From Caldinitratiruptor microaerophilus (GTDB taxonomy: Bacteria > Bacillota > Sulfobacillia > Symbiobacteriales > ZC4RG38), in assembly GCF_025999835.1 (NCBI RefSeq), contig NZ_AP025628.1, forward strand, positions 1,178,001 to 1,242,000: DNA of 64,000 bases, given 5' to 3'. A program made the position numbers and the translations under genes. Positions 9,043 to 17,457 of the stretch are shown here, piece by piece (position 1 is the stretch's first letter; each line of letters opens with the position of its first letter). The notes below the pieces were generated by a model. The model saw only the letters and a list, made by a program, of their open reading frames with translations, did no database searches and was not told where the DNA came from.

Positions 9043-9135
9043 TTGGACATCGGTGGCGGTATCGCACGGGCCCGGGAGCGGGCAGGACAGGGAGGGCCCC
9101 CGTGGCGAATGTTCGTCCGCCAGGAGGTGGGGCGT

Positions 9136-11022
9136 GTGCGGCCGCGCATCGCGGTGCTCGGCTACGAGCCGCTCGGGCAGCTCTTCCGGCAGGTGCTCCT
9201 CGGCCGGGACCTCCCGTACGAGGTGCAGTTCGTGCAGGCCCTCTTCGAGGAGGCCCTCCCGGCGGCTCGCGAATTGGAACGGTCGGGCCGGGCCGACGCC
9301 TTCGTCGCCGGCGCCGTGAACTACCCGCTCCTCCGGGACCGGCTGCGGCTGCCGGTCGTCCCCCTCACCATCACCGGGTACGACCTCCTGCGGGCGATCG
9401 CCCGGGCGGCCGACCACGGCCACCGCATCCTGGTGATGAGCTACCGCGAGCGGCGCCTGCCTGCGGAGGACCTGCGGGCCGTGTTCCGGGTCCAGGTGGA
9501 CGAGGAGGTCTTCACGTCCTGGGAGGAGGCCGACGGCATCGTGCGCCGGCGCCGCGACGCGGGGTGGACGGTGCTCGTCGGGCCGAGCGTGGCGTGCGAG
9601 CTGGCCGGGCAGCACGGGCTCCACGGCGTGCTCGCCTACGGGCCGGACACCCTCCTCCGGGCCCTGCAGCAGGCCTACGAGATGGCCACCGCCCGCCTGG
9701 CGGAGGCGCAGCGCACGGAAGAGCTGCGCACCATCCTGCAGTTCGCCCCGACCGGGATCATCGCCGCCGACGGCAACGGGCGGATCACGGTCTTCAACCC
9801 GGCGCTTGAGCGGCTGACGGGGATCGCCGCGGGGGAGGCCGTGGGCCGTCCGGCCGACGAGGTCGTGCCCGCGCTGGAGCTCGGCCGGGTGCTGGAGAGC
9901 GGCGCCCCTTCGCTGGCGGCGGTGGCGCAGCTGGGCCCGCTGGAGGTCGTCACGAACCGGGTACCCGTCACCGTGCAGGGGCGGCCGGCCGGCGTGGTGG
10001 CCACCGTGTGGGACGCGCGCTCGGTGGAGGAGTCCGAGGTGGCGGTGCGGCGCGTCCGCCACGGCCGGGGCCTGGTGGCCCGTTTCACCTTCGCCCACGT
10101 GGTCGGGGAGAGCCCCGCACTGCGCCAGGCCGTGGCGGCAGCCCGGCGGTTCGCCCGGGCCGAGCAGCCGATCCTCATCTACGGCGAGACCGGGACGGGC
10201 AAGGAGCTGTTCGCGCAGTCCATCCACAACGCGAGCCGGCGGGCCGGCCGGCCCTTCGTGGCGATCAACTGCGCGGCGGTGCCGGAATCCCTGCTGGAGA
10301 GCGAGCTCTTCGGCTTCGAGGAGGGCGCCTTCACCGGCGCCCGCCGGGGCGGCAAGCCGGGGCTGATGGAGCTCGCACACACCGGCACCCTCTTCCTCGA
10401 CGAGGTGGCCGAGCTCAGCCCGCCCCTCCAGACGAAGCTGCTGCGGGCCCTGCAGGAGCGGGAGATCATGCGGGTCGGGGGCGACCGGCTCATCCCCGTG
10501 GACGTGCGCGTCGTGGCGGCCACCAGCCGTGACCTGGACGCCGAGGTGGCCGCCGGCCGCTTCCGGGAGGACCTGTACTACCGGCTCAACGTGCTGGAGC
10601 TGCGGCTCCCGCCCCTGCGGGAGCGCCGGGAGGACGTGCCCCTCCTCGTGCGGCACTTCCTGGCCGGGCGCCCGCAGGCGCTGGTGGAGGCGGCCGTCGC
10701 CGGGATCGCGGCCCACCTGGGCGACTACCCCTGGCCCGGGAACGTGCGCGAGCTCGAGAACCTGCTCTCCCGCTTCATCGCGCTGGCGGACACCGAGGAG
10801 GGCAAGACCCCGCCTGCCGCCCTGATGGCGGAGCTCGCGCGGCAGCTGCAGAGCCGCGCCCGGACCCGGCGGGTGCGGAGCGCCCGGGAGGACGAGGTCC
10901 GCCGGATCGCCGAGGCGATGGCCGCCGAGGGCGGCAACCGGGCCGCCGCGGCCCGCCGGCTGGGGATCAGCCGGTCGACCCTCTGGCGCAAGCTGCGCGA
11001 GCTGAACGGCCCCGGCGTCTGA
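9136..11022 (+). CDS. Sigma-54-dependent transcriptional activator with PrpR N-terminal domain
   Basis: 628 residues. An N-terminal PrpR_N-type sensor domain (about 1-175) is followed by a PAS domain (about 197-300, ILQFAPTGIIAADGNGRITV), the AAA+ sigma-54 interaction domain, and a Fis-type helix-turn-helix (about 601-620, NRAAAARRLGISRSTLWRKL). Key motifs are Walker A GETGTGKE near 350, the sigma-54 contact loop GAFTGA near 397 and Walker B TLFLDEVAEL near 420. GTG at 9136 is chosen because AGGAGGTGG ends five bases before it, although the frame is open further upstream. It lies directly upstream of a sigma-54 promoter and the enoyl-CoA hydratase-liv operon, which it probably activates. Confidence 0.92.
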   Translation: MRPRIAVLGYEPLGQLFRQVLLGRDLPYEVQFVQALFEEALPAARELERSGRADAFVAGAVNYPLLRDRLRLPVVPLTITGYDLLRAIARAADHGHRILVMSYRERRLPAEDLRAVFRVQVDEEVFTSWEEADGIVRRRRDAGWTVLVGPSVACELAGQHGLHGVLAYGPDTLLRALQQAYEMATARLAEAQRTEELRTILQFAPTGIIAADGNGRITVFNPALERLTGIAAGEAVGRPADEVVPALELGRVLESGAPSLAAVAQLGPLEVVTNRVPVTVQGRPAGVVATVWDARSVEESEVAVRRVRHGRGLVARFTFAHVVGESPALRQAVAAARRFARAEQPILIYGETGTGKELFAQSIHNASRRAGRPFVAINCAAVPESLLESELFGFEEGAFTGARRGGKPGLMELAHTGTLFLDEVAELSPPLQTKLLRALQEREIMRVGGDRLIPVDVRVVAATSRDLDAEVAAGRFREDLYYRLNVLELRLPPLRERREDVPLLVRHFLAGRPQALVEAAVAGIAAHLGDYPWPGNVRELENLLSRFIALADTEEGKTPPAALMAELARQLQSRARTRRVRSAREDEVRRIAEAMAAEGGNRAAAARRLGISRSTLWRKLRELNGPGV

Positions 11023-11053
11023 CGGTCCGGCGAGGGGCGCGGCCGGGGGAGAT

Positions 11054-11081
11054 ACGTCGCGACCTATGTCGCGACGTTTTT
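11054..11081 (+). terminator. Terminator hairpin and/or activator binding site
   Basis: ACGTCGCGAC (11054-11063), CTAT loop and GTCGCGACGT (11068-11077), followed by TTTT. It ends transcription of the activator gene. GTCGCGAC is itself a palindrome present twice here, with a further CGCGAC half just downstream. The block lies about 115-145 bases before the sigma-54 -12 element, the usual place for an enhancer site, so it may serve both purposes. Confidence 0.65.
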
Positions 11082-11183
11082 CGCGACACATGAGCGAGAG
11101 CCCCTCCCGGGCAGACCAAGGGGGCGCACCCGACGGCCGCTTCTGGTGCGCCTCCACGCCATCCCCCGCTGCGGTCCGAACGC

Positions 11184-11199
11184 TGGCATGGGAATTGCA
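11184..11199 (+). promoter_or_regulatory. Sigma-54 (-24/-12) promoter
   Basis: TGGCATGGGAATTGCA matches the TGGCAC(N5)TTGC consensus with exact GG-to-GC spacing (GG 11185-11186, GC 11197-11198). The transcript would begin near 11210 and precede the TTG start at 11266. The sigma-54 activator is encoded immediately upstream. Confidence 0.85.
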
Positions 11200-11265
11200 T
11201 CAGCCGCCGGGCAATCGATACGCTGCCGTCCCATGCGCGACGCTGGCCTGCAGGGGGAGTGCCGG

Positions 11266-12027
11266 TTGACCACGGAGACCCGATCGCTGGAATCGCTCAC
11301 GCTTCACGTCGACGGAGCCATCGCCACCCTGACCATCGCCCGCCCCCGCGTCCGCAACGCCTTCACCACCGCCATGTGGGCCCACCTCCGGGACCAGGTC
11401 CGGCGGCTCGCCACGAACCCGGACGTGCGCGTGCTGGTCCTCCGGGGCGAGGGGCGGACCTTCACGTCGGGTTCCGACATCGGGGAGTTCGCCCGGCTGG
11501 GCCCGGAGGGCTCGGAGCAGTCGTTCCGGTTGATGGAGGAGGCCATCACCGCCGTCGAGTCGCTGCCGTTCGCGACCATCGCCGCCATCGGCGGTCACGC
11601 CCTGGGGGCGGGCCTCGAGCTGGCCCTGGCCTGCGATCTCCGCATCGGCGCGGCGGACGCGCGCCTCGGGATGCCCATCGCCCGGCTGGGGATCACGGTC
11701 ACCCCGCGCTTCGCCGCCCGGCTGGTGGCGGCCGTGGGGCCCGCCCGGGCCCGCGACCTGCTCCTGACGGGGAGGATCCTCGCCGCGGAGGAGGCCCGCG
11801 CGGCCGGGCTCCTCCACTACGTCGTCGACCCCGCCGAACTGGAGCCGGCCGTCACCGACCTGGCAAACCGGGTCGCCGCGCAGTCGCCCGCCGCGGTGCG
11901 GGCGGCCAAGCGCTGGATCGCGGCCCTCCTGCCGGCCGTCGACGACGGCGACGCCCGGGCCGTCGACCCGGTGGAGTTCCGGGAGGGGGTGGCTGCGTTC
12001 CTCGAAGGCCGCCCGCCACGGTTTTGA
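11266..12027 (+). CDS. Enoyl-CoA hydratase/isomerase family protein
   Basis: 253-residue crotonase-fold protein acting on acyl-CoA thioesters. Motifs: the first oxyanion-hole segment GRTFTSGSDIGEF near residue 62, and the second, AIGGHALGAGLELALACDLRI near 105, followed by GMPIARLGITVTP. The frame is open to 11146, but the TTG at 11266 with GGGGGAG six bases upstream is chosen; it is also the first start downstream of the sigma-54 promoter. As first gene of a liv operon it suggests CoA-linked breakdown of the imported branched-chain or hydrophobic substrate. The exact reaction is unknown. Confidence 0.88.
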   Translation: MTTETRSLESLTLHVDGAIATLTIARPRVRNAFTTAMWAHLRDQVRRLATNPDVRVLVLRGEGRTFTSGSDIGEFARLGPEGSEQSFRLMEEAITAVESLPFATIAAIGGHALGAGLELALACDLRIGAADARLGMPIARLGITVTPRFAARLVAAVGPARARDLLLTGRILAAEEARAAGLLHYVVDPAELEPAVTDLANRVAAQSPAAVRAAKRWIAALLPAVDDGDARAVDPVEFREGVAAFLEGRPPRF

Positions 12028-12121
12028 AGATTCCATTTCCCGCCTCGTCGTAGGAAAGCAGGATTTGCCCCCATCGAACGGGAAAGTACCACTGATCCAA
12101 ATGATCAGGGAGGGGTAGTCG

Positions 12122-13471
12122 TTGGCTGAGATGTCCACGCAACGCGCCCGGCCCCGGCCCTTGCGCCGGCTGGGGCTCGTCGCTCTCGCGACCGGGCTAC
12201 TCGTCGCGCTCACCGCCTGCGGGGGCGGGGCTCCTTCCGGCTCGTCCGGCGCGACGGGGTCCTCGGGGTCCTCGGGGGCAGCGCCGCAGGGCGGCGCGGC
12301 GCAGGGCGGCGGGGCCGCCGGCGGGGGCGAGGTCATCAAGATCGGCGTCGTCCTCCCGACGAGCGGTCGCGAGGCGAAGCCCGGCACGTACCAGTGGGAA
12401 GGCATTCAGCTCGCGATCAAGCAGGTCAACGACAAGGGCGGAGTGTCCGTCGGCGGCAAGAAGATGAAGATCGAGCCCGTCTTCTACGACGACGAGTCCG
12501 ACCAGGCCAAGTCGGCGTCCCTCGTGGAGCGGGCCATGACGGCCGACAAGGTCGTCGCCGTCATCGGCGGGTACTCGACGGCGCTGGGCCAGGCCGAGTC
12601 GGTCATGCCGGACCGCTACCAGGTGCCCTGGATCACCCCCGGCGCCGCGGCGAGCACGATCTTCAGCCAGGGCTACCAGTGGACGTTCGGGACCCTGACC
12701 CCGGTCTCCGAGCTCGGCTACACCACCGGCAAGTTCCTGGGCTGGCTCGTCGACCAGGGCAAGCTCCAGAAGGGCCTCAAGATCGCGATGGTCCTGGAGA
12801 ACACGGACCACGGCGTGGACTACGGTAACGGCATCGAGCAGTGGCTCAAGGAGAACCCCGGGTACTTCACGGTGGTCTTCAAGGAGAACTTCGAGCTCGG
12901 GGCCCCCGACTTCTCCGGCCTGCTGCAGAAGGTGAAGAACGCCGGCGCCGACATCTTCCTGTCCGACGCCCACCTGCAGGACTACATCACGATGCACCGC
13001 CAGTACGTCCAGGCCGGGCTGTACCACCAGATGGTCAGCTACGGCGCCCGCGGGCCCGAGAAGGACGCCCGGGACGCCCTCGGCGACGCGGTGACCGGGA
13101 TCTTCGCCGGCATCTGGTGGTCGAAGAACCTGCCCTACCCGCAGGTCAAGAAGTTCATCGAGGACTACAAGGCGGCGTACGGCCGTGAGCCCGACTCCTG
13201 GTATGCCGCCACCGCCTACGACGCCGTCCGGGCCCTCGTGACCGCCATCGAGCAGGCGGGCAGCCTCGACAAGACCGCGATCCGGGATGCCCTGCGCAAG
13301 GTCGAGCTGAAGGATTCGCTCCTGCCCGGACAGGTCCTCAAGTTCGAGGCGAACGGCCAGCTGAAGGCGCCCTTCGTGATCGTGCAGAACAAGCCCGGCG
13401 GCAAGGTGGACATCGTCTACCCGGCGGATGCGGCGACGGGCGAGGTCATCGCCCCGATCCCCAAGAAGTGA
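12122..13471 (+). CDS. livK: Branched-chain amino acid-type ABC transporter, substrate-binding lipoprotein
   Basis: 449 residues. A lipoprotein signal peptide (positively charged start, hydrophobic core, LTACGGG lipobox) is followed by a Gly/Ser/Ala-rich linker to about residue 70. Then comes a type I periplasmic-binding fold of the Peripla_BP_6 class: IKIGVVLPTSGREAKPGT, FYDDESDQAKSASL, AVIGGYSTALGQAE, PWITPGAAAST. TTG at 12122 has AGGGAGG at eight bases; the ATG at 12131 is too far. First of five transporter genes. Ligand not predictable beyond an amino-acid-like or acyl compound. Confidence 0.88.
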   Translation: MAEMSTQRARPRPLRRLGLVALATGLLVALTACGGGAPSGSSGATGSSGSSGAAPQGGAAQGGGAAGGGEVIKIGVVLPTSGREAKPGTYQWEGIQLAIKQVNDKGGVSVGGKKMKIEPVFYDDESDQAKSASLVERAMTADKVVAVIGGYSTALGQAESVMPDRYQVPWITPGAAASTIFSQGYQWTFGTLTPVSELGYTTGKFLGWLVDQGKLQKGLKIAMVLENTDHGVDYGNGIEQWLKENPGYFTVVFKENFELGAPDFSGLLQKVKNAGADIFLSDAHLQDYITMHRQYVQAGLYHQMVSYGARGPEKDARDALGDAVTGIFAGIWWSKNLPYPQVKKFIEDYKAAYGREPDSWYAATAYDAVRALVTAIEQAGSLDKTAIRDALRKVELKDSLLPGQVLKFEANGQLKAPFVIVQNKPGGKVDIVYPADAATGEVIAPIPKK

Positions 13472-13563
13472 CCCGCGATACGTTTCGGTGACCGTGAAGG
13501 CCCGGGCCAGTCTCCGCGGCTGACCCGGGCCACACCGCTCTAGGTGAGCGAGGTGGTCGGCGC

Positions 13564-14457
13564 TTGACGGCAGGGGAGTTCCTCAACCTCCTGGTAGCCG
13601 CCCTGCTCCTGGCAGGAATCTACGCCACCATGTCCTTCGGCATGACCGTCATCTACGGCGTGATGAAGATCATCAACCTCGCACACGCCGGCTTCATGAT
13701 GCTTGGCGCCTACTTCGCGTACGAGCTGTACCAGCGCCTCGGGGTCGACCCCATCCTGGGGTCGGTCCTCGCCATCCCCGTGTTCTTCGTCCTCGGCGTG
13801 GCGTGCTACTTCCTCCTGGTGCGCTGGGTCCCGACCTCGGACCAGCCCACCCTGCCGTCGCTGCTCCTGCTGTTCGGGCTCTGGCTCGTCCTGCAGAACG
13901 TGGGCTACTCCGTCTGGGGGAACACGGACCGCTCGATCCTGACCCCGTTCACGCTGTCCACCATCCGCATCGGCCCCGTGTCCATCTCCACGCTGCGGGC
14001 GGTGGTGTTCGCCGTCGCCGTCCTCTCCCTGGTCGTGCTCCAGCTCGTGCTGACCCGGACGTGGTTCGGCCGGTCGGTGCGGGCGCTCACCCAGAACAAG
14101 CTCGCCGGGCAGATCGTGGGCATCGACACGCAGCGCACGGCGGCCCTGACCTTCGGCCTGGGGATCGCCTTCGCCGGGATGGCGGGAGCCCTGCTCGCCA
14201 CGCTGTACTCCTTCAACCCCGACTTCGGCCGGCCGTTTCTCCTGCGCTCCTTCGTGATCATCGTCCTGGGCGGGCTGGAGTCGTTCTCCGGCGTGGCCGT
14301 GGGGGCGCTCATCCTGGCGCTGGTGGAGACCTTCACGATCCTGGTCGTGCCCGCCGGCTACCAGGTGGCCATCTCGTTCGCCCTCCTGGTGGTGGCGCTC
14401 CTGGTCCTGCCCGGCGGCGTGGCCAGCCTCTTCGAGCGAAGGGGGCGGGCGGCATGA
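13564..14457 (+). CDS. livH: Branched-chain amino acid-type ABC transporter permease LivH
   Basis: 297 residues, about eight membrane segments. The characteristic LivH opening (LLAGIYATMSFGMTVIYGVMKIINLAHAGFMMLGAY) is split here only for description. The cytoplasmic coupling segment GRSVRALTQNKLAGQIVGID contacts the ATPase, and VLGGLESFSGVAVGALI is near the end. TTG start at 13564. It overlaps livM by four bases (ATGA). Confidence 0.93.
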   Translation: MTAGEFLNLLVAALLLAGIYATMSFGMTVIYGVMKIINLAHAGFMMLGAYFAYELYQRLGVDPILGSVLAIPVFFVLGVACYFLLVRWVPTSDQPTLPSLLLLFGLWLVLQNVGYSVWGNTDRSILTPFTLSTIRIGPVSISTLRAVVFAVAVLSLVVLQLVLTRTWFGRSVRALTQNKLAGQIVGIDTQRTAALTFGLGIAFAGMAGALLATLYSFNPDFGRPFLLRSFVIIVLGGLESFSGVAVGALILALVETFTILVVPAGYQVAISFALLVVALLVLPGGVASLFERRGRAA

Positions 14458-15476
14458 GCCGGAGCGCATCGGTGGCGGGCGGCCCGGGGGCCGCCAGGCT
14501 GGCCGCGGCGGCGCTGCCGCTGGCCCTGGCGCTCCTGCTGGCGGCCGTCCCCCTGTTCGGGCTCGGACCGAACGTGATCCGCCTCCTCTTCGTCACCCTG
14601 GTGTGGGTCACCACCAGCGTGGCCTGGAACATCCTCGGCGGCATCACGGGGCAGGTCTCGTTCGGGTTCGCCGTCTTCTACGGGCTGGGCGCCTACACGG
14701 CGGCACTCCTCATCCGGGGCGGCACCCCGCCGCTCCTGGCGTTCCTCGCCGCCGGCGCGGTGGCCACGGTCGCCTCCCTGGTGGTCGGGATCCCGACCTT
14801 CCGCCTGCGGGGACCCTACTTCGCCATCGCCACCATTGGCGTGAGCGAGGCCGTGCGGGTGACCATGAACAACCTCGCCTTCACCGGCGGCGCCAGCGGG
14901 TACCGGATCGTCGAGCGGGTCCCGTTCAACCAGATGACCCACTACTACAGCGCGCTGGCGCTGGCGGCGCTGGCGATCGCCGTCTCGATCCTGGTCGTCC
15001 GGTCGAAGTTCGGCCTCGGCCTCATGGCGGTGCGGGAGGACGAGGACGCCGCGGCCGACCTCGGCTTGAACCCCTTCAAGTACAAGCTGCTGGCGCACGC
15101 CCTGGCCGCCGCGCTGACCGGCATGGCCGGGGGCGTGTTCGCCCGCTACGCGGGGTTCATCCACCCCGGCGGCGTGTTCGCCTTCAACACCAGCGTCTCG
15201 ATCCTCCTCATGCCGGTCATCGGGGGCCTGGGGACCGTCTGGGGACCGGTGATCGGCGGCCTCATCTACGGGACGGTGCAGGAGCAGCTGGTCGCCGCCT
15301 TCCCCAACCTGCACCTGCTCCTCTACGGCTCGCTCCTCATCGTGATCATCCTCTTCGAACCGAAGGGCATCGTGGGCCTGGTGGGCCGGCTCGCCCGGTG
15401 GGCGGCCGGAAGCCGCCGGCAGGCGGTCCCGGTGGCAGCCCGCGGCGCGTCGACCGGAACGGGGGTGGAGTCATGA
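14454..15476 (+). CDS. livM: Branched-chain amino acid-type ABC transporter permease LivM
   Basis: 340 residues, eight to nine membrane segments. Landmarks are AWNILGGITGQVSFGFAVFY, FRLRGPYFAIATIGVSEAVR and the coupling segment LGLMAVREDEDAAADLGLN, then GGVFARYAGFIHPG and GGLGTVWGPVIGGL. It forms the translocation pore with LivH. ATG at 14454 overlaps the livH stop, and its own stop overlaps the livG start (ATGA), so the genes are translationally coupled. Confidence 0.93.
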   Translation: MSRSASVAGGPGAARLAAAALPLALALLLAAVPLFGLGPNVIRLLFVTLVWVTTSVAWNILGGITGQVSFGFAVFYGLGAYTAALLIRGGTPPLLAFLAAGAVATVASLVVGIPTFRLRGPYFAIATIGVSEAVRVTMNNLAFTGGASGYRIVERVPFNQMTHYYSALALAALAIAVSILVVRSKFGLGLMAVREDEDAAADLGLNPFKYKLLAHALAAALTGMAGGVFARYAGFIHPGGVFAFNTSVSILLMPVIGGLGTVWGPVIGGLIYGTVQEQLVAAFPNLHLLLYGSLLIVIILFEPKGIVGLVGRLARWAAGSRRQAVPVAARGASTGTGVES

Positions 15477-16213
15477 GCGCCATCCTCGAGGTGAACGGGC
15501 TCACCCGGTACTTCGGGGGGCTGGCCGCCGTCAAGGACGTCACCTTCGCCGTGCCCGAGGGGTCCATCTTCGGCCTGATCGGCCCGAACGGGGCCGGCAA
15601 GACCACGCTCTTCAGCATGGTCGCCGGGGCCCTCCAGCCCAGCGGCGGCACGGTCCGCTTCCGGGGCCGGGACGTCACCGGCATCCGGCCGTACGAGGCG
15701 GTGGCGTCGGGCATCGTCCGCACGCACCAGATCGTTCGCCCGTTCAAGTCCATGACGGTGCTGGAGAACGTGATGGTGGCCACCTACTTCGGCCGCCACG
15801 GCGCCACGAACCCCCGGGTGGCCCGGGAACGGGCCATGGAGGTGCTCGCCTTCGTGGGGATCGAGCACGTGGCGGGGCAGCAGGCGGCGGTGCTGCCGAT
15901 CGGCCAGCAGAAGCTCCTGGAGCTCGCCCGCGCCCTGGCGGCGAAGCCGGACCTCCTCCTCTGCGACGAGATCGCCGGCGGCCTCACGGACGCCGAGACC
16001 CAGAACGTGCTGGGCCTCCTGCGCAAGATCCGGGAGCGGGGCACCACCATCCTCTACATCGAGCACGACATGCGGGCCGTGATGTCGGTCTGCGACCGCA
16101 TCGTGGTCCTCAACTACGGGCAGAAGCTGGCCGAGGGTACGCCGGCCGAGATCCAGCGGAACCCCGCCGTGATCGAGGCGTACCTGGGCACGTCAGCGGC
16201 CGAGGCGGGGTGA
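15473..16213 (+). CDS. livG: Branched-chain amino acid-type ABC transporter ATPase LivG
   Basis: 246 residues. Walker A GPNGAGKTT near 37, LivG-specific GIVRTHQIVRPFKSMTVLENV, Walker B LLLCDEIAGGLT near 160 and the H-loop IEHDMRAVMSVCDRI. The ABC signature reads LPIGQQKLLELARAL instead of LSGGQ; a variant second half is common in LivG proteins but PIGQQ is unusual. The Walker B aspartate is preceded by C, and the catalytic glutamate is present (DEIAG). Confidence 0.92.
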   Translation: MSAILEVNGLTRYFGGLAAVKDVTFAVPEGSIFGLIGPNGAGKTTLFSMVAGALQPSGGTVRFRGRDVTGIRPYEAVASGIVRTHQIVRPFKSMTVLENVMVATYFGRHGATNPRVARERAMEVLAFVGIEHVAGQQAAVLPIGQQKLLELARALAAKPDLLLCDEIAGGLTDAETQNVLGLLRKIRERGTTILYIEHDMRAVMSVCDRIVVLNYGQKLAEGTPAEIQRNPAVIEAYLGTSAAEAG

Positions 16214-16220
16214 TCGCGGG

Positions 16221-16946
16221 ATGGCACAGGAGCCGCTGCTCGAGGTGCGGGACCTGGCCGTCGCCTACGGGAGCGTGCAGGTGATCTGGGGGATCTCGTT
16301 CCGGGTCGAGGAAGGCCAGGTCGTGAGCATCATCGGCTCGAACGGGGCCGGCAAGACCACCACCCTGCGGTCCCTGGCGGGGCTTCTCCTGCCCCGTGGC
16401 GGCAGCATCCGCTTCCGGGGGGAGGACATCACCGCGCTGCCGGCCCACGCCCGGGTGAACCGGCAGATCGTGCTGGTCCCCGAGGGCCGCCAGCTGTGGC
16501 CGCGGATGACCGTCGAGGAGAACCTCCTCCTGGGCGCCTTCGCCCCGGCCTTCCGGGGGCGGGCGCAGGAGCGGCTCGCCCGCGTCTACGACCTGTTCCC
16601 CCGGCTCAAGGAGCGCCGCCGCCAGCTCGCCGGCACGCTCTCCGGCGGCGAGCAGCAGATGTGCGCGATCGGCCGGGGGCTCATGGCCGAGCCCAAGGTG
16701 CTCATGCTGGACGAGCCGTCCCTCGGCCTGGCGCCCAAGCTGGTCGAGGAGATCTTCCGCTTCGTCGACGACATCTCCGCCCAGGGCGTGACGATCCTCC
16801 TGGTGGAGCAGAACGTGAAGTACGCCCTCCGGGCGGCCGACCACGCCTACGTGCTGGAGACCGGCCGCATCACGCTCGAGGGGAGCGGCCGGGACCTCCT
16901 GCACGACGACCACGTCCGCACCGCGTACCTCGGCGGGGCGGCGTGA
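16221..16946 (+). CDS. livF: Branched-chain amino acid-type ABC transporter ATPase LivF
   Basis: 241 residues. Walker A GSNGAGKTT, QIVLVPEGRQLWPRMTVEENL (typical of LivF), a canonical TLSGGEQQMCAIGRGL signature, Walker B LMLDEPSLGLAP and the switch LVEQNVKYAL. Last gene of the first liv operon, seven bases after livG. A strong hairpin follows. Confidence 0.93.
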   Translation: MAQEPLLEVRDLAVAYGSVQVIWGISFRVEEGQVVSIIGSNGAGKTTTLRSLAGLLLPRGGSIRFRGEDITALPAHARVNRQIVLVPEGRQLWPRMTVEENLLLGAFAPAFRGRAQERLARVYDLFPRLKERRRQLAGTLSGGEQQMCAIGRGLMAEPKVLMLDEPSLGLAPKLVEEIFRFVDDISAQGVTILLVEQNVKYALRAADHAYVLETGRITLEGSGRDLLHDDHVRTAYLGGAA

Positions 16947-16971
16947 GGTGGCCGCCCGCCCGCATCACGGG

Positions 16972-17000
16972 AAGGCCGGCCCGTCAGCCGGGCCGGCCTT
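16972..17000. terminator. Convergent hairpin between livF and the SRPBCC gene
   Basis: AAGGCCGGCCCG and CGGGCCGGCCTT form a perfect 12-bp stem with a five-base loop. The minus-strand gene's stop codon lies in the loop. No long T-run follows on either side, so efficiency is uncertain, but the position between convergent genes fits a bidirectional terminator. Confidence 0.6.
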
Positions 17001-17436
17001 CGCTCTTCTCCAGCCGCTCCTTCACGGCCTTCAGCATGCCCTCGGCGTTGTCCCGGACCACCAGCCGGGCGATCGGGTTGAGCATCGTCGCGAACATGGG
17101 GATGCCGATCTCGAAGTCGACCGTGAGGGTCACCTTCGTGCCCTCCGGGGTCTCCTCCAGGATCCAGTCGCCCTCGAACTTCTTGAGGTCCCCGCCGAGC
17201 TGGCGGTAGTGGATGCGGAAGTTCTCGTCGTCGAACTCGTCGAGTTCCGTCCACCGCAGCGTGGCGCCCTTCACGGTGCCGACCCACTCGGTCACGGTGG
17301 CCCCGGGGCGCCGCTCGAGGACCTCGACGTTCTTCAGGTTGGGCATGAACCGGGGGTACGATGGCATGTCCTTGACGACCTCGTAGACCTGCGCCCGCGG
17401 CGCCCGGATGATCTCCTGTACCTCGACGTAGGGCAT
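16984..17436 (-). CDS. SRPBCC/START-like protein (Coq10/polyketide cyclase type)
   Basis: 150 residues of the START/Bet v1 fold: EVQEIIRAPRAQVYEVVKDM at the start, YPRFMPNLKNVEVLER, then the sheet segments WILEETPEGTKVTLTVDFEI and a long C-terminal helix. Such proteins bind hydrophobic ligands, for example quinones (Coq10) or polyketides. No catalytic residue can be assigned. It follows the aminotransferase gene by 21 bases and is probably cotranscribed. Confidence 0.75.
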   Translation of the reverse strand: MPYVEVQEIIRAPRAQVYEVVKDMPSYPRFMPNLKNVEVLERRPGATVTEWVGTVKGATLRWTELDEFDDENFRIHYRQLGGDLKKFEGDWILEETPEGTKVTLTVDFEIGIPMFATMLNPIARLVVRDNAEGMLKAVKERLEKSEGRPG

Positions 17437-17457
17437 CTCGGGCCTGTCACCCCTTCC

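Noticed and set aside
9031-11157. Minus-strand open frame of 708 codons
   Set aside because: Shadow of the sigma-54 activator gene, whose domains are unmistakable on the plus strand.
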